Assembly (NCBI RefSeq): GCF_001559865.1
Contig: NZ_LOHE01000028.1
Span: forward strand, 1-64,000
Reading direction: 5' to 3'
From: Abyssisolibacter fermentans
GTDB lineage: Bacteria; Bacillota; Clostridia; Tissierellales; MCWD3
Length of the DNA stretch: 64,000 nucleotides
Below, piece after piece: positions 25,668 through 35,786 of this stretch (the first letter of the stretch is position 1; every line of letters begins with the position of its first letter). The notes under the pieces are model-generated. The model saw only the letters and a program-made list of their open reading frames with translations, made no database searches and had not been told where the DNA came from. Made by a program: the position numbers and the translations under genes.

Positions 25668-26582
25668 TTACAATTCTCCTATTATTTTGACTTCTGTTTC
25701 AAGCATTACTCCAAATTTATCATTAACAGTTTTTTGAACTATTTTTATGAGATTCATTACATCTTCTGCTGTTGCATTACCTAAATTTACTATAAATCCA
25801 CAATGTTTATCTGAAACTTGGGCATCTTTAAATCTCATTCCTTTTAATCCTGCTTCTTGTATTAATCTTGATGCATAATCGCCCTCAGGTCTTTTAAATG
25901 TGCTTCCTGCACTTGGTAAATGAAGTGGCTGCTTAGTAGTTCTTTTTACTGTTAACTCATCCATGTATACTTTTATTTCTTCATAATTACCTTTTTCTAA
26001 TTCAAGTTCTACTTCTAAAACTATTAAATTATCATCTTGAGCCTTACTATTTCTATACCCAAAATTCAATTCATCATTATTATATATATATAAATTCCCT
26101 TTATTATCAACACATTTTACTTTTGTTACTATTTGACTCATCTCAAATCCATATGCACCTGCATTCATAGCTACAGCTCCACCTATAGATCCTGGTATAC
26201 CACTTCCGCCTTCCATGCCGGTAAGTGAGCTTTTAAGCGCTATTTTAGCTACTGTTGATAGCAATGCTCCACACTGGACTTTTATATTATTACCATTTAC
26301 TTTAATATCACTAATATTTTCAGCAAGCTTTATAACTACTCCTCTTATCCCTTTATCTGTAACTAATAAATTTGTTCCATTTCCAACTATGCAAAACTCA
26401 ATCCCTAACTCATTACATACTTTTAAAACTAAAATTACATCTTCTATCTTCTTAGGTAAGACTAGCACATCTGCATTCCCACCAATCCTAAAATATGTAT
26501 GTTTTTTCATTGGTTCATCAAGTAAAACTTCTCCACAAAAATCTCTATTCAATAATACTTCTTTTATATCTGATACTTTCAA
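25668..26582 (-). CDS. murB: UDP-N-acetylenolpyruvoylglucosamine reductase
   Basis: FAD enzyme that reduces UDP-GlcNAc-enolpyruvate to UDP-MurNAc in peptidoglycan precursor synthesis. FAD-binding region has TYFRIGGNADVLVLP and VVGNGTNLLVTDKGIRG, GMEGGSGIPGSIGGAVAMNAGAYG; the C-terminal domain has SAGSTFKRPEGDYASRLI with the catalytic serine and a late EVKIIGEL with the conserved glutamate. Length 304 is type IIa-like. Start is TTG 26582 with GGGAG about nine bases upstream. First gene of the murB-PHP-rapZ(-glmR) unit. Confidence 0.96.
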   Translation of the reverse strand: MKVSDIKEVLLNRDFCGEVLLDEPMKKHTYFRIGGNADVLVLPKKIEDVILVLKVCNELGIEFCIVGNGTNLLVTDKGIRGVVIKLAENISDIKVNGNNIKVQCGALLSTVAKIALKSSLTGMEGGSGIPGSIGGAVAMNAGAYGFEMSQIVTKVKCVDNKGNLYIYNNDELNFGYRNSKAQDDNLIVLEVELELEKGNYEEIKVYMDELTVKRTTKQPLHLPSAGSTFKRPEGDYASRLIQEAGLKGMRFKDAQVSDKHCGFIVNLGNATAEDVMNLIKIVQKTVNDKFGVMLETEVKIIGEL

Positions 26583-26753
26583 ACAATCAACTCCCGTATA
26601 TATATTAACCTATTATATATTATTAACCAAATAATGTCTATGTTCTACCTAGATACTAAAAGTATATCTTTTTTTAATAATACTTACAAGGTGTTTAAAT
26701 TAATAAATTATGTATGAAAATTTTCTACAAATGAAATTTTTTTAGCAAAAGTC

Positions 26754-26791
26754 AAAAAAAACTTCTTACAAATTTTGTTTGTAAGAAGTTT
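26754..26791 (-). terminator. Terminator of the Ser/Thr-rich secreted protein gene
   Basis: Perfect AAACTTCTTACAAA (26778-26791 read on minus) / TTTGTAAGAAGTTT (26759-26772) followed on the minus strand by TTTTT; 28 bp past the stop. Confidence 0.85.
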
Positions 26792-26818
26792 CCCTAATAC
26801 CTACTTTAATATTTATAT

Positions 26819-27700
26819 TTAATAAATGTATACATGTCTTTCATATGGAATAGGTTTTTTTATTGTACCATAAAATTCTTCTCTACTGCTAAAATCATAT
26901 CCACTTGTAATTTCATGATAGTAACCATCTTCAAACGGTAATAATTCACGCATAACTTCTGGTATTTTATAATAGTCATCATTGTAATGATGAGGAGCAC
27001 AGAAAGTGTGATATTGTAAGAACCTACCATCTGCTAACCAAACAGAGATATCAAACTCATAACTTAATCCATCAGGAACTGCAGGACTAGTTACGATTAT
27101 ATCAGTAACTTTTGTTTTTTTGTCATAAGTTTTATAAGGCACATAGTCTATAACAACTTCATATATATCATGGCAAAAACCTGAATATATGTTACAATAC
27201 CTTGCATCAGCTGGTGCTCCTACTGGGAATGCGTAAGAAGTACCTTTTGAAATAGAATAAGATGAACTACTTGCATTATTCGTTGCAAGCGTTGTACTTA
27301 CTGATGTATTAACCGAACTATTAACCGCCTTAAAACTAGCTGATGTACTGGTAGTTGTACTCCACTGTACAGAAGTGCTTCTTGTATCAGTATGAGTTTC
27401 TGTTACTGTTTTTGTTTGTCCAGGATATAAGCTTAATAAAAACTCTGATTGTACTAAAGTAAGGTCAGTAGATGTACGTTTAATATGCCTTATTCTCTGC
27501 TTGTATTTATTACCATTGCTGTCTGTTTTAATTTCATATCCTGCTGTAGAATTCTCATCATAAGGTATGCCTATGTAAATATCTTCACTTTTTAACGAAG
27601 AATTTAATGGCCTTAGAAAAGAATCTGGTGAACTAGCATAAACCGAAAATGAAGAAATAACTAATAACATCATTAAAATAATTGCACACACTTTTTTCAT
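26819..27700 (-). CDS. Secreted protein, candidate aerolysin/ETX-MTX2-like pore former
   Basis: A 293-residue exported protein. The signal peptide is clear (MKKVCAIILMMLLVISSFSV, predicted cut after YA at 22). Residues about 96-156 are an alternating Ser/Thr-rich stretch (QTKTVTETHTDTRSTSVQW, then STTTSTSASF and SVNTSVSTTL) that looks like the insertion hairpin of aerolysin-type beta-pore-forming proteins, followed by a beta-rich part with VVIDYVPYKTYDKKTKVTD. There is no receptor-binding lectin domain I can see. The start at 27700 follows AGGGGG. Single gene with terminator. The pore-former reading is inference; a cell-surface beta protein of unknown role is the alternative. Confidence 0.5.
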   Translation of the reverse strand: MKKVCAIILMMLLVISSFSVYASSPDSFLRPLNSSLKSEDIYIGIPYDENSTAGYEIKTDSNGNKYKQRIRHIKRTSTDLTLVQSEFLLSLYPGQTKTVTETHTDTRSTSVQWSTTTSTSASFKAVNSSVNTSVSTTLATNNASSSSYSISKGTSYAFPVGAPADARYCNIYSGFCHDIYEVVIDYVPYKTYDKKTKVTDIIVTSPAVPDGLSYEFDISVWLADGRFLQYHTFCAPHHYNDDYYKIPEVMRELLPFEDGYYHEITSGYDFSSREEFYGTIKKPIPYERHVYIY

Positions 27701-27979
27701 CCTAAAACCCCCTATATGTATTATAAACAACAATTTACAATAATAATATATTGTTTAATTATATTATTATTTTTGTAATTTTGTTATTTCTTGTATATAT
27801 TATATCGTTTTTGTAATAATTTTGCAACATCTTTTTCATAATATTTAATAAAAGTGTATTATTTAAAATATATAGCTATTGTTTTTATATATGTATTTAT
27901 GTGTTAATTTTTGGTTTTGTAGAGATAAAAAAATAACCATTTATTATAGTAAATGGTCTTAATATTTAGTACGTAAAAT

Positions 27980-28348
27980 TTAAACTGTCCTACGTTTCAA
28001 TATATTAATGTCTACCTCATGCCTACCTGTTATATTTTTCAGAACTTCTACACTTTCTTTTATTTCTTTAGCATCTTTTGAAATATTCTTTACAGCTGTT
28101 TCAATTACATCAGTTTTATTTTTTATTAGCATATGCATACTGTGAAGTAGTTTTTCATACTGCTCTTTATGTGAAGTTTATATTTCTGCAATTATATCTA
28201 TCTTATTTTCTATAAATTCAAGTTTAGTAGAATTGTCATTTACTTTTTTCTCAAGTCTTGATTGCCCCTCAAGCAGTTTTGAAAGCATGTTTTTCATCTC
28301 ATTATCCAACTTTATCAACTCAAATTTGTATCCTAAATTTTGTACTGC
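27980..28348 (-). pseudogene. Broken coiled-coil protein gene
   Basis: One frame reads VQNLGYKFELIKLDNEMKNM then ...LEGQSRLEKKVNDNSTKLEF, IENKIDIIAEI, a TAA at 28178-28180, and continues TSHKEQYEKLLHSM to ...VDINILKRRTV and a stop at 27980. The reading stays in frame across the stop, so a single C-to-T change (CAA to TAA) would explain it. There is also no start codon: a TAA lies just upstream at 28349-28351, so the 5' part is gone. Such heptad-rich proteins with N-terminal LIKLDNEM-like starts are common accessory genes in Clostridia. The rest of the 27701-28424 gap is AT-rich with nothing recognisable. Confidence 0.65.
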
Positions 28349-28424
28349 TTATATAAAATTGTAATTTAATTACATTTTTATTGTAATATTCATTTTATTA
28401 ACTTGCAAGTAACATATATTTATC

Positions 28425-30200
28425 TTATTGTATGTCAAAGCACCCATTGAAACTATTAATTTTCATTTTATGTATAACTTCTAATACATTTGTAACTTTT
28501 ATTTCCTCTAAAGTATTAATGTTAATAACATGTATTTCCCTACTATGATCTATAACTTCATTTGCTTTTGCTAATATCACTATCAATTCATCTGTTTTAT
28601 CCATGTTTAAATCAGCTATTATAAGCTTTGGAGCAGTGCCTGATACATTGGTCCAATTAAATACTCTCTCTTTATCGCCAATCTTTAATATCATGTCTTT
28701 TAATAATCCATCTTCTTCATTTTTATAGTATAGATATACATCTGCAATATCAATTTGTGATATCAAATTTCTATCATCAAACACTATTTCTCTATCATCT
28801 GTAATAAAAACATCCTTTCTTATATGTATTGCTGGTCGGACTCCTGATTGAGATGTTACTCCTATATAATAACATATATCAACATCTGCATTTAAACCTT
28901 TTGAATTAATTAACCACCAATCAAATAATGTAACATTTTGTGAAAAAAAATCATTATATTTATCAAACTCACTTTTGCTCAAGAGTCCTATTTTGTCTCT
29001 CACTGTCTTTTCTTCTTCTTTATATTTTTCACCACAGTTCCAAGTCCAGTCCTGTATTAATGCTCTTTCTTTTTCTGGAATCTTGTTTAAAAAATCTTCA
29101 TTTAAATACTTTCTTATTGAACTATTTTCATAATCTTCGCATGAATTTTTATCCCACTGTCTATTACCATCATTTTCACTCATAATTAACAATCCATTTG
29201 ATGGATTTAATACAATCCACTGCCTGCCAGCAAAAAATACAGCATCTCCAAATTTAAGTGTAGAAAACGACTTTGCTTTTCTAAGGTAAACTGTTCTATA
29301 ATCTGATACTTTATTTAAATCATATTTGTCTCTTGCCATAACATAATAAGTATCTTCTTTTAATCCAGTAAATTCATATGAATCGTGCCATGTCAAACCT
29401 CTATCTATACTGTATTCATAATTATTGCTTCCTCCATAAGCGAATATTTTGATCGTTCCATCACTTACAAAACTATGTTCTTCTAAAATAGTGATGTTTT
29501 CAAAAAAAACACTTCCATCTTCTGATATACATAAATCACTATTTAAATGTATAACAGGTCGAACATTTAATTTTTTACTAACAGTTTCACCAAAATAAAG
29601 AAAGCATCCACACCGTCTTCTATTTAAGCTTGAAACTTCTTTTTCTGAACCATTTCCAATTGGAGTCATAGTCCATCCCCAGTAATACTTGTTTGCACAC
29701 TCTAAATATGATTCACTCATTATAGTTTCTTGAAGTGTACTAAGGCATTTATATGTTAATAATCCTACCTTATCTATAACTTCCTTACTATATTCATCAT
29801 TACCCTTACCACATTTCCATCCACTATCTTCAATTAATGATTGATCCTCTTTAGATATCTTATTTAAAAAATTATGATTAAGGTACCATCTTATTAAACT
29901 ATACTTATATTCATTATTAGTATAATTCCATGGTCTATCTCCATCGTTATAGCTTAAAACATATGTTTCATAACCTATTTTATACCATCGTTTTTCACCG
30001 AATGTTATGTCATCACCTATTTTTACATCACTAAGATGCTTATACTCTTTTGTTTCTGCTTTATTATCCTTTGCACATGCTTTATTATTTATTGAAAATT
30101 CGCCAAACATATTATAATGCATTGGAGTTGCAAATAACTGCAAAACAATAATTCCAGCTATTAACATTGTTATTTTCTTAACTGCACTATATCTTTTCAT
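28425..30200 (-). CDS. Secreted DUF6273 / SprB-repeat protein (second of pair)
   Basis: Exported protein of 591 residues, 45-55% like its upstream neighbour by eye. After a signal segment (about 8-25) come two DUF6273-type modules, each with WNYTNNEYKYSLIRWYLNHN or WDKNSCEDYENSSIRKYLNE and a late RPxIHL/RPAIHI line, at about 50-215 and 310-465. Between them is a SprB-like repeat (SNNYEYSIDRGLTWHDSYEF ... YYVMARD). The C-terminal ~110 residues (LIIADLNMDKTDELIVIL) resemble an FG-GAP/VCBS calcium-binding type blade. Start ATG 30200 follows GGAGG by five bases. Function unknown; a surface or wall-associated role is likely. Confidence 0.7.
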   Translation of the reverse strand: MKRYSAVKKITMLIAGIIVLQLFATPMHYNMFGEFSINNKACAKDNKAETKEYKHLSDVKIGDDITFGEKRWYKIGYETYVLSYNDGDRPWNYTNNEYKYSLIRWYLNHNFLNKISKEDQSLIEDSGWKCGKGNDEYSKEVIDKVGLLTYKCLSTLQETIMSESYLECANKYYWGWTMTPIGNGSEKEVSSLNRRRCGCFLYFGETVSKKLNVRPVIHLNSDLCISEDGSVFFENITILEEHSFVSDGTIKIFAYGGSNNYEYSIDRGLTWHDSYEFTGLKEDTYYVMARDKYDLNKVSDYRTVYLRKAKSFSTLKFGDAVFFAGRQWIVLNPSNGLLIMSENDGNRQWDKNSCEDYENSSIRKYLNEDFLNKIPEKERALIQDWTWNCGEKYKEEEKTVRDKIGLLSKSEFDKYNDFFSQNVTLFDWWLINSKGLNADVDICYYIGVTSQSGVRPAIHIRKDVFITDDREIVFDDRNLISQIDIADVYLYYKNEEDGLLKDMILKIGDKERVFNWTNVSGTAPKLIIADLNMDKTDELIVILAKANEVIDHSREIHVININTLEEIKVTNVLEVIHKMKINSFNGCFDIQ

Positions 30201-30268
30201 ATTTACCTCCATTAGATTTATACATTTTAAATGCTTCTATACTTATCCTTTTCAATTTTATTGAATAT

Positions 30269-32035
30269 TCAATTTGTAGTATCTATTTCATCTAAAGTCT
30301 TAATATTAATCACATGAACCTCTTTTTCAATAACACCAAATTTGTTATTCTTATATAATGTAATAACGAATTCATAAGTTTTATCATCATCTATATCAAC
30401 TAGGATAAGCTCTGGTACATATGCTCTATTTGATACATTTTCCCAATTAAGATATTTTTCTTTATCCCCTATTTTTAAAATCATTTTATTTATTAATCCA
30501 TTTTCTTCATCTTTACTGTATAAATATATATCTGCACTTTCTATCTGTGCTATCAAATTCCTATCATCAAAAACGATTTCTCTGTCTTCAGTTACATACA
30601 AATCTCGTCTAATATGTATTACAGGACGAACTCCTAATTTTAATCCAGAAGGATACTCATTTACTTCAGGGTATTTTGAATCCTCATCCTCACATATCGC
30701 TAGATCAGGATTAATCAACCACCAATTAAATTTATTTATTCCATACTTTGATAATAAATCTTCACTATACATGTCATATTCACTCTTACTTAGTAAACCT
30801 ATTTTATCGGTTACAAATTTATCCTCGCCACAATTCCATCTCCAATCCTGTATCAACAATTGATCTTTTTGAGAAATTTTATTTGAAAATTCTTTATTTA
30901 GATACTTTCGTACTGAGCTGTTTTCATAATCACTCGACCAATTTTTATCCCACTGCCTGTTACCATCGTTTTCACTCATCATTAATAATCCATTTGATGG
31001 ATTTAATACTATCCACTGTTTATCTGCAAAAAATACTGCATCTTTAAATTTAAGAACTGAATAAAGCTTTGCTTTTTTAAGCTCTACAGTCCTTATATTA
31101 GACTCTTTGTTTTTGTCTACTTTATCCCTTGCTTTGACTGTGTATATTCCTTCTTTTAATCTAGTAAATTCATTTGATTCACTCCAACTCATACCATTAT
31201 CTATGCTATATTCATAGCTACCGCTTCCTCCAAAAGCAGATAGCTTGATAATTCCATTATCTATCACCATATTATGTTCTTCATTAATGCTAATATCTTT
31301 AGAAAAAACTGTGCCATCCTTAGTTATAAATAATCCTTCATTTAAATGAATTACTGGACGAACTTCTTGTTTTGTTTCAACTTCTGTATCCTCAGAATAA
31401 TATTTTTCATAACGATTATTCCATACAAAAGCTTTAACTTTATCATTACAAAAACCAAGCCCATATTCATACATATTTCTTAATGTAATCAACCATCCAT
31501 AATAGTATTTACCATACTTTTTTGAATCTTCTCCAAGTTTTAATAGATTATCTAGTTCATCAATAAAAGTATCTATTTCTTCATATGTTAATAACCCTAC
31601 CTTATCTGATACTTGCTTATCATCCTCATTATCCTTAAAACCACAGTTCCATGTCCAATCTTGTATCAAAGCTTGATCTTCTTTAGGAATTTTATTTAAA
31701 AAACCTTTATTGAGATATCTCCTTATTAAACTATATTTGTAATCATTATTTGCATAATTCCATGCTCTATCTCCATCATTATGACTTAAAACTATTCCAC
31801 CATTTTGCGGATTATACACATACCACTCCATTCCTCCAAATTTTATTTTATTTCCAACTTTCATACTCGAAAAAGGCTTACTATTCTTGATAACTGCTTT
31901 AGTGTTTTTCGCAAAAGCTTCATTGTTGTTTACTAAAAAACTAGATGAATCATATGGTGTTGTTAATGCAAACAACTGTATTGCTACTATAGCTACCAAA
32001 GCAGTTACTATTCTTTTTAATTTGATATCGTTCAT
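30269..32035 (-). CDS. Secreted DUF6273 / SprB-repeat protein (first of pair)
   Basis: Paralog of the next gene, 588 residues: signal segment (about 8-25), DUF6273-like module (about 50-230) with MEWYVYNPQNGGIVLSHNDG and WNYANNDYKYSLIRRYLN, SprB-like repeat with GGSGSYEYSIDNGMSWSESN, a second DUF6273-like module with WIVLNPSNGLLMMSENDG, and a C-terminal VDIDDDKTYEFVITLYKN blade. It ends 68 bp before the second copy and no terminator separates them, so they are co-transcribed. The ATG is 14 bases from AAAGGAGG, longer than ideal, and no better start exists. The tandem arrangement points to duplication within the locus. Confidence 0.7.
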   Translation of the reverse strand: MNDIKLKRIVTALVAIVAIQLFALTTPYDSSSFLVNNNEAFAKNTKAVIKNSKPFSSMKVGNKIKFGGMEWYVYNPQNGGIVLSHNDGDRAWNYANNDYKYSLIRRYLNKGFLNKIPKEDQALIQDWTWNCGFKDNEDDKQVSDKVGLLTYEEIDTFIDELDNLLKLGEDSKKYGKYYYGWLITLRNMYEYGLGFCNDKVKAFVWNNRYEKYYSEDTEVETKQEVRPVIHLNEGLFITKDGTVFSKDISINEEHNMVIDNGIIKLSAFGGSGSYEYSIDNGMSWSESNEFTRLKEGIYTVKARDKVDKNKESNIRTVELKKAKLYSVLKFKDAVFFADKQWIVLNPSNGLLMMSENDGNRQWDKNWSSDYENSSVRKYLNKEFSNKISQKDQLLIQDWRWNCGEDKFVTDKIGLLSKSEYDMYSEDLLSKYGINKFNWWLINPDLAICEDEDSKYPEVNEYPSGLKLGVRPVIHIRRDLYVTEDREIVFDDRNLIAQIESADIYLYSKDEENGLINKMILKIGDKEKYLNWENVSNRAYVPELILVDIDDDKTYEFVITLYKNNKFGVIEKEVHVINIKTLDEIDTTN

Positions 32036-32154
32036 ATTCTACATTTATACCTCCTTTGAATTTTCCTACTATTTTCAATATTTACATTTATTATTTCTAT
32101 GAAAAATATGTATTTCCTTTTTATAATCATTAACATTTTTTAATAATTTTCTAC

Positions 32155-32185
32155 AAAAAAAAACAGCAGCTCAAGGCTGCTGTTT
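32155..32185 (-). terminator. Terminator of the pyruvate:ferredoxin oxidoreductase gene
   Basis: AAACAGCAGC (32176-32185 read on minus) / GCTGCTGTTT (32161-32170) hairpin with a five-base loop and a run of six or more T on the minus strand; about 10 bp after the stop. Confidence 0.9.
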
Positions 32186-32195
32186 TTTTTATATT

Positions 32196-35100
32196 CTAGT
32201 ATTGCATTTCTGCCATACGTTTGTAAGTTTCAAATCTTTCTTTAGCTTCTTTTTCAGCTTTTTCAAACATTTGTCCAGCTATTTCTGGGAATGTCTTCTC
32301 AAGTGATGTATATCTTACTTCACTTCTTAAGAATGCTTGGAAATCTCCTGTTGGCTCTTTAGAATCAAGTGTAAATGGATTCTTTCCTGCATCTTTTAAC
32401 TCTGGGTTAAATCTATATAAATGCCAGTAACCAGCTTCAACTGCAAGTTTCTCTTGCTCTTGTGTTTTACCCATACCAGCTTTTATACCATGGTTGATAC
32501 ATGGAGCGTAAGCTATGATTAATGAAGGTCCTTTGTAGCTTTCAGCTTCAGTTAATGCCTTCATGAATTGGTTCTTGTTAGATCCCATTGCTACTTGTGC
32601 TACATATACATATCCATAAGATGTTGCCATCAATCCTAAGTCTTTTTTCTTAACTTTCTTACCAGAAGCAGCAAACTTAGCAACAGCAGCTGTTGGTGTA
32701 GCTTTTGAAGACTGACCACCTGTATTAGAATATACTTCTGTATCGTATACTATTACATTTATATCTTCACCTGATGCCAATACATGATCTAATCCGCCAT
32801 AACCGATATCATATGACCAACCATCTCCACCAGAAATCCATAATGATTTTTTAACTAAGAAATCTGCTTTATCAGCTATGTCTTTTAATAATTTATTAGC
32901 TTTGTCATCTCCTAAATCTTTAGAGAACCAAACAGCTAATTTAGCTTTTGCTTCTTTTGACTTGTCAGGATCATCTTTTCCTTCTAGCCATAATTTCAAC
33001 GCATCTTTTAATTCAGCTGGAATATTTAATTCAACTAATTCTTTAGCTTTCGTTTCAATAAAGTCTTTCATATGCTTAACAGCTAATAACATACCATATC
33101 CAAACTCAGCATTATCTTCAAATAATGAGTTAGCCCATGCAGGTCCTTGACCTTTAGCATTTTTACAATATGGAGTAGTTGGTGCAGAACCTCCCCAAAT
33201 TGATGAACAACCTGTAGCATTTGCAACTAACATTCTTTCACCGAATAATTGAGTTATTACTTTCATGTATGGAGTTTCTCCACAACCAGCACAAGCTCCT
33301 GAGAATTCAAATAATGGTTGTGCGAATTGACTACCTTTAACATTTTCTTTAGTCATTAAATCATCTTTTACAGTTACTTTATTAACTGCATAATCCCAAT
33401 TAGCAACTTCTTTTTCTGTTTGAGATTCTATTGGCTTCATGATTAATGCTTTATTCTTAGAAGGACATATATCAGCACAGTTTCCGCAACCAGTACAATC
33501 TAGTGCACTAACTTGCATACGATATTGTAATCCTTCAAGACCTTTACCAATAGCTTTCTTAGTTTCAAAACCTTCAGGTGCATTTTTAACTTCTTCTTCT
33601 GTTAATAATATTGGTCTGATTGCAGCATGTGGACAAATGAATGCACATTGGTTACACTGTATACAATTATCAATTTGCCACTCTGGAACTGTAACAGCTA
33701 TACCACGTTTTTCAAAAGCTGCACTTCCGTTTTCAAATGTACCATCTTCTCTTCCGTCGAAAGCACTTACAGGAAGGTTATCTCCTTCTTGTCTGTTCAT
33801 TGGTCTTAATATATTTTTTATAAAATCAGGTTCTTTTACTTCTTTTGCATCTTCTACTTTTGCATCTGCCCATGAAGCTGGAACATCTATTTTAACTAAT
33901 GCATCAATACCTTTATCAACTGCTGCATTATTCATATCAACAATTTTTTGACCTTTTTTGCCATAAGATTTAACTATTGCTTCTTTTAAATACTCTAAAG
34001 CTTTGTCTAATTCTATAACATCAGCAAGTTTGAAGAATGCTGCCTGCATAATCATATTTGTTCTATTTCCAAGTCCGATTTCTTGTGCAATTTGAGTTGC
34101 ATTGATAGTATAGAATTCAATATCATTTTGAGCTATGTATCTCTTCAAATCTGGAGACATTTTCTCATCTAATTGATCTTGAGCCCATAGTGTATTTAAT
34201 AAGAATTTACCACCTTTTTTCAAACCTTTAAGAATATCATATTTGCCAACATAAGATTGTTGTGAACATGATGCAAAATCTGCTTCACTAATTAAATATG
34301 TTGATTTGATTGGTTGCTTACCAAATCTTAAGTGAGATACTGTAACTCCACCTGATTTTTTAGAGTCATATGAAAAATATCCTTGAGCATACATATCAGT
34401 TTTGTCACCGATAATTTTAATAGCGTTTTTGTTTGCTCCAACTGTACCATCAGAACCAAGTCCCCAGAATTTACATCTGATTGTTCCTTTTGGCGCTGTA
34501 ACAATATTTTCTTTAATCTCTAAAGAAGTATGAGTTACATCATCATTAATACCAACAGTAAATCCATTCTTTGGCTCAGCTTGTTTAAGATTATCATAAA
34601 CTGCTTTTATTTGTGATGGTGTAGTGTCTTTTGAACCTAATCCGTAACGTCCGCCTACGATAACAGGTCTTTCTGCTTTATCATAGAACAATGTACAGAT
34701 ATCTTGATATAATGGTTCTCCTAATGATCCTGGTTCTTTAGTTCTATCTAATGCAGCTATTTTTTTAACTGTCTTAGGTAAAACATCAAAGAAATATTTT
34801 GCAGAGAATGGTCTATATAAACGAACTTTTATTAAACCAACTTTTTCTCCTTTAGCATTTAAGTAATCTATAGTTTCTTCAATAGTATCTGTTACTGAAC
34901 CCATAGCTACTATAATATTTTCAGCATCTTCTGCTCCATAGTAGTTAAATGGTTTATATTCTCTTCCAGTAATTTCGCTCATATTCTTCATGTATCCTGC
35001 AACTATATCAGGGATGTCTGTGTAGAATTTGTTTGATGCTTCCTTAGCTTGGAAATAAATATCAGGGTTTTGAGCTGTACCTCTAGTTACAGGATGCTCT

Positions 35101-35729
35101 GGATTCAATGCATTATCTCTAAATCTATTAACAGCTTCAAAATCAGTTAATTTTGCGAATTCTTTATAATCAATTAATTCAATTTTTTGAATTTCATGAG
35201 ATGTTCTAAATCCGTCAAAGAAATGTACAAATGGTACTCTTGTCTTAATAGATGTTAAGTGAGCAACTCCTCCGATGTCCATAACTTCTTGAACACTACC
35301 TGATGCAAGCATTGCAAAACCAGTTTGTCTAGTAGCCATTACATCAGAATGATCTCCAAAGATTGATAAAGCATGACCTGCTATTGCACGTGCACTAACA
35401 TGGAATACACCTGGTAATAATTCACCAGCTATTTTATACATGTTAGGTATCATTAATAATAATCCTTGTGATGCTGTAAATGTAGTAGTTAGAGCACCAG
35501 CAGCTAATGAACCGTGTACTGCACCAGAAGCTCCACCCTCAGATTGTAATTCAGATACTTGTACCTTTTGTCCAAATATGTTTTTTCTTCCGTGAGCTGC
35601 CCATTCATCTATATGTTCAGCCATTGGAGAAGATGGTGTTATTGGAAATATTGCAGCAACATCTGTAAAAGCATAAGCAACGTAAGCTGCAGCTGTATTT
35701 CCATCCATTGTTTTCATAACCTTTGCCAT
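32196..35729 (-). CDS. nifJ: Pyruvate:ferredoxin (flavodoxin) oxidoreductase
   Basis: Converts pyruvate and CoA to acetyl-CoA and CO2, giving electrons to ferredoxin; the central fermentation enzyme of anaerobes. The 1177-residue single chain is full length and in the usual order: domain I starting MDGNTAAAYVAYAFTDVAAI, domain II, the gamma-type domain (about 415-625), two ferredoxin clusters (CIQCNQCAFICPHA and CTGCGNCADICPSK, about 685-760), then the thiamine-diphosphate domain with CAGCGETPYMKVI, ATGCSSIWGG and GGDGWSYDIGYGGLDHVL. It is a single gene with its own promoter (35787-35815) and terminator. The alternative symbol por is also used. Confidence 0.97.
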   Translation of the reverse strand: MAKVMKTMDGNTAAAYVAYAFTDVAAIFPITPSSPMAEHIDEWAAHGRKNIFGQKVQVSELQSEGGASGAVHGSLAAGALTTTFTASQGLLLMIPNMYKIAGELLPGVFHVSARAIAGHALSIFGDHSDVMATRQTGFAMLASGSVQEVMDIGGVAHLTSIKTRVPFVHFFDGFRTSHEIQKIELIDYKEFAKLTDFEAVNRFRDNALNPEHPVTRGTAQNPDIYFQAKEASNKFYTDIPDIVAGYMKNMSEITGREYKPFNYYGAEDAENIIVAMGSVTDTIEETIDYLNAKGEKVGLIKVRLYRPFSAKYFFDVLPKTVKKIAALDRTKEPGSLGEPLYQDICTLFYDKAERPVIVGGRYGLGSKDTTPSQIKAVYDNLKQAEPKNGFTVGINDDVTHTSLEIKENIVTAPKGTIRCKFWGLGSDGTVGANKNAIKIIGDKTDMYAQGYFSYDSKKSGGVTVSHLRFGKQPIKSTYLISEADFASCSQQSYVGKYDILKGLKKGGKFLLNTLWAQDQLDEKMSPDLKRYIAQNDIEFYTINATQIAQEIGLGNRTNMIMQAAFFKLADVIELDKALEYLKEAIVKSYGKKGQKIVDMNNAAVDKGIDALVKIDVPASWADAKVEDAKEVKEPDFIKNILRPMNRQEGDNLPVSAFDGREDGTFENGSAAFEKRGIAVTVPEWQIDNCIQCNQCAFICPHAAIRPILLTEEEVKNAPEGFETKKAIGKGLEGLQYRMQVSALDCTGCGNCADICPSKNKALIMKPIESQTEKEVANWDYAVNKVTVKDDLMTKENVKGSQFAQPLFEFSGACAGCGETPYMKVITQLFGERMLVANATGCSSIWGGSAPTTPYCKNAKGQGPAWANSLFEDNAEFGYGMLLAVKHMKDFIETKAKELVELNIPAELKDALKLWLEGKDDPDKSKEAKAKLAVWFSKDLGDDKANKLLKDIADKADFLVKKSLWISGGDGWSYDIGYGGLDHVLASGEDINVIVYDTEVYSNTGGQSSKATPTAAVAKFAASGKKVKKKDLGLMATSYGYVYVAQVAMGSNKNQFMKALTEAESYKGPSLIIAYAPCINHGIKAGMGKTQEQEKLAVEAGYWHLYRFNPELKDAGKNPFTLDSKEPTGDFQAFLRSEVRYTSLEKTFPEIAGQMFEKAEKEAKERFETYKRMAEMQY

Positions 35730-35786
35730 GTCGTTTCCTCCTCATTTATAATTGATAATTCTTATTGATTGTTAACATATATACTA

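Noticed and set aside
32196-35729. Several long plus-strand frames antisense to PFOR (for example 33439-33951)
   Set aside because: Shadows of a highly biased coding sequence; products are Ser/Phe-rich without domains.
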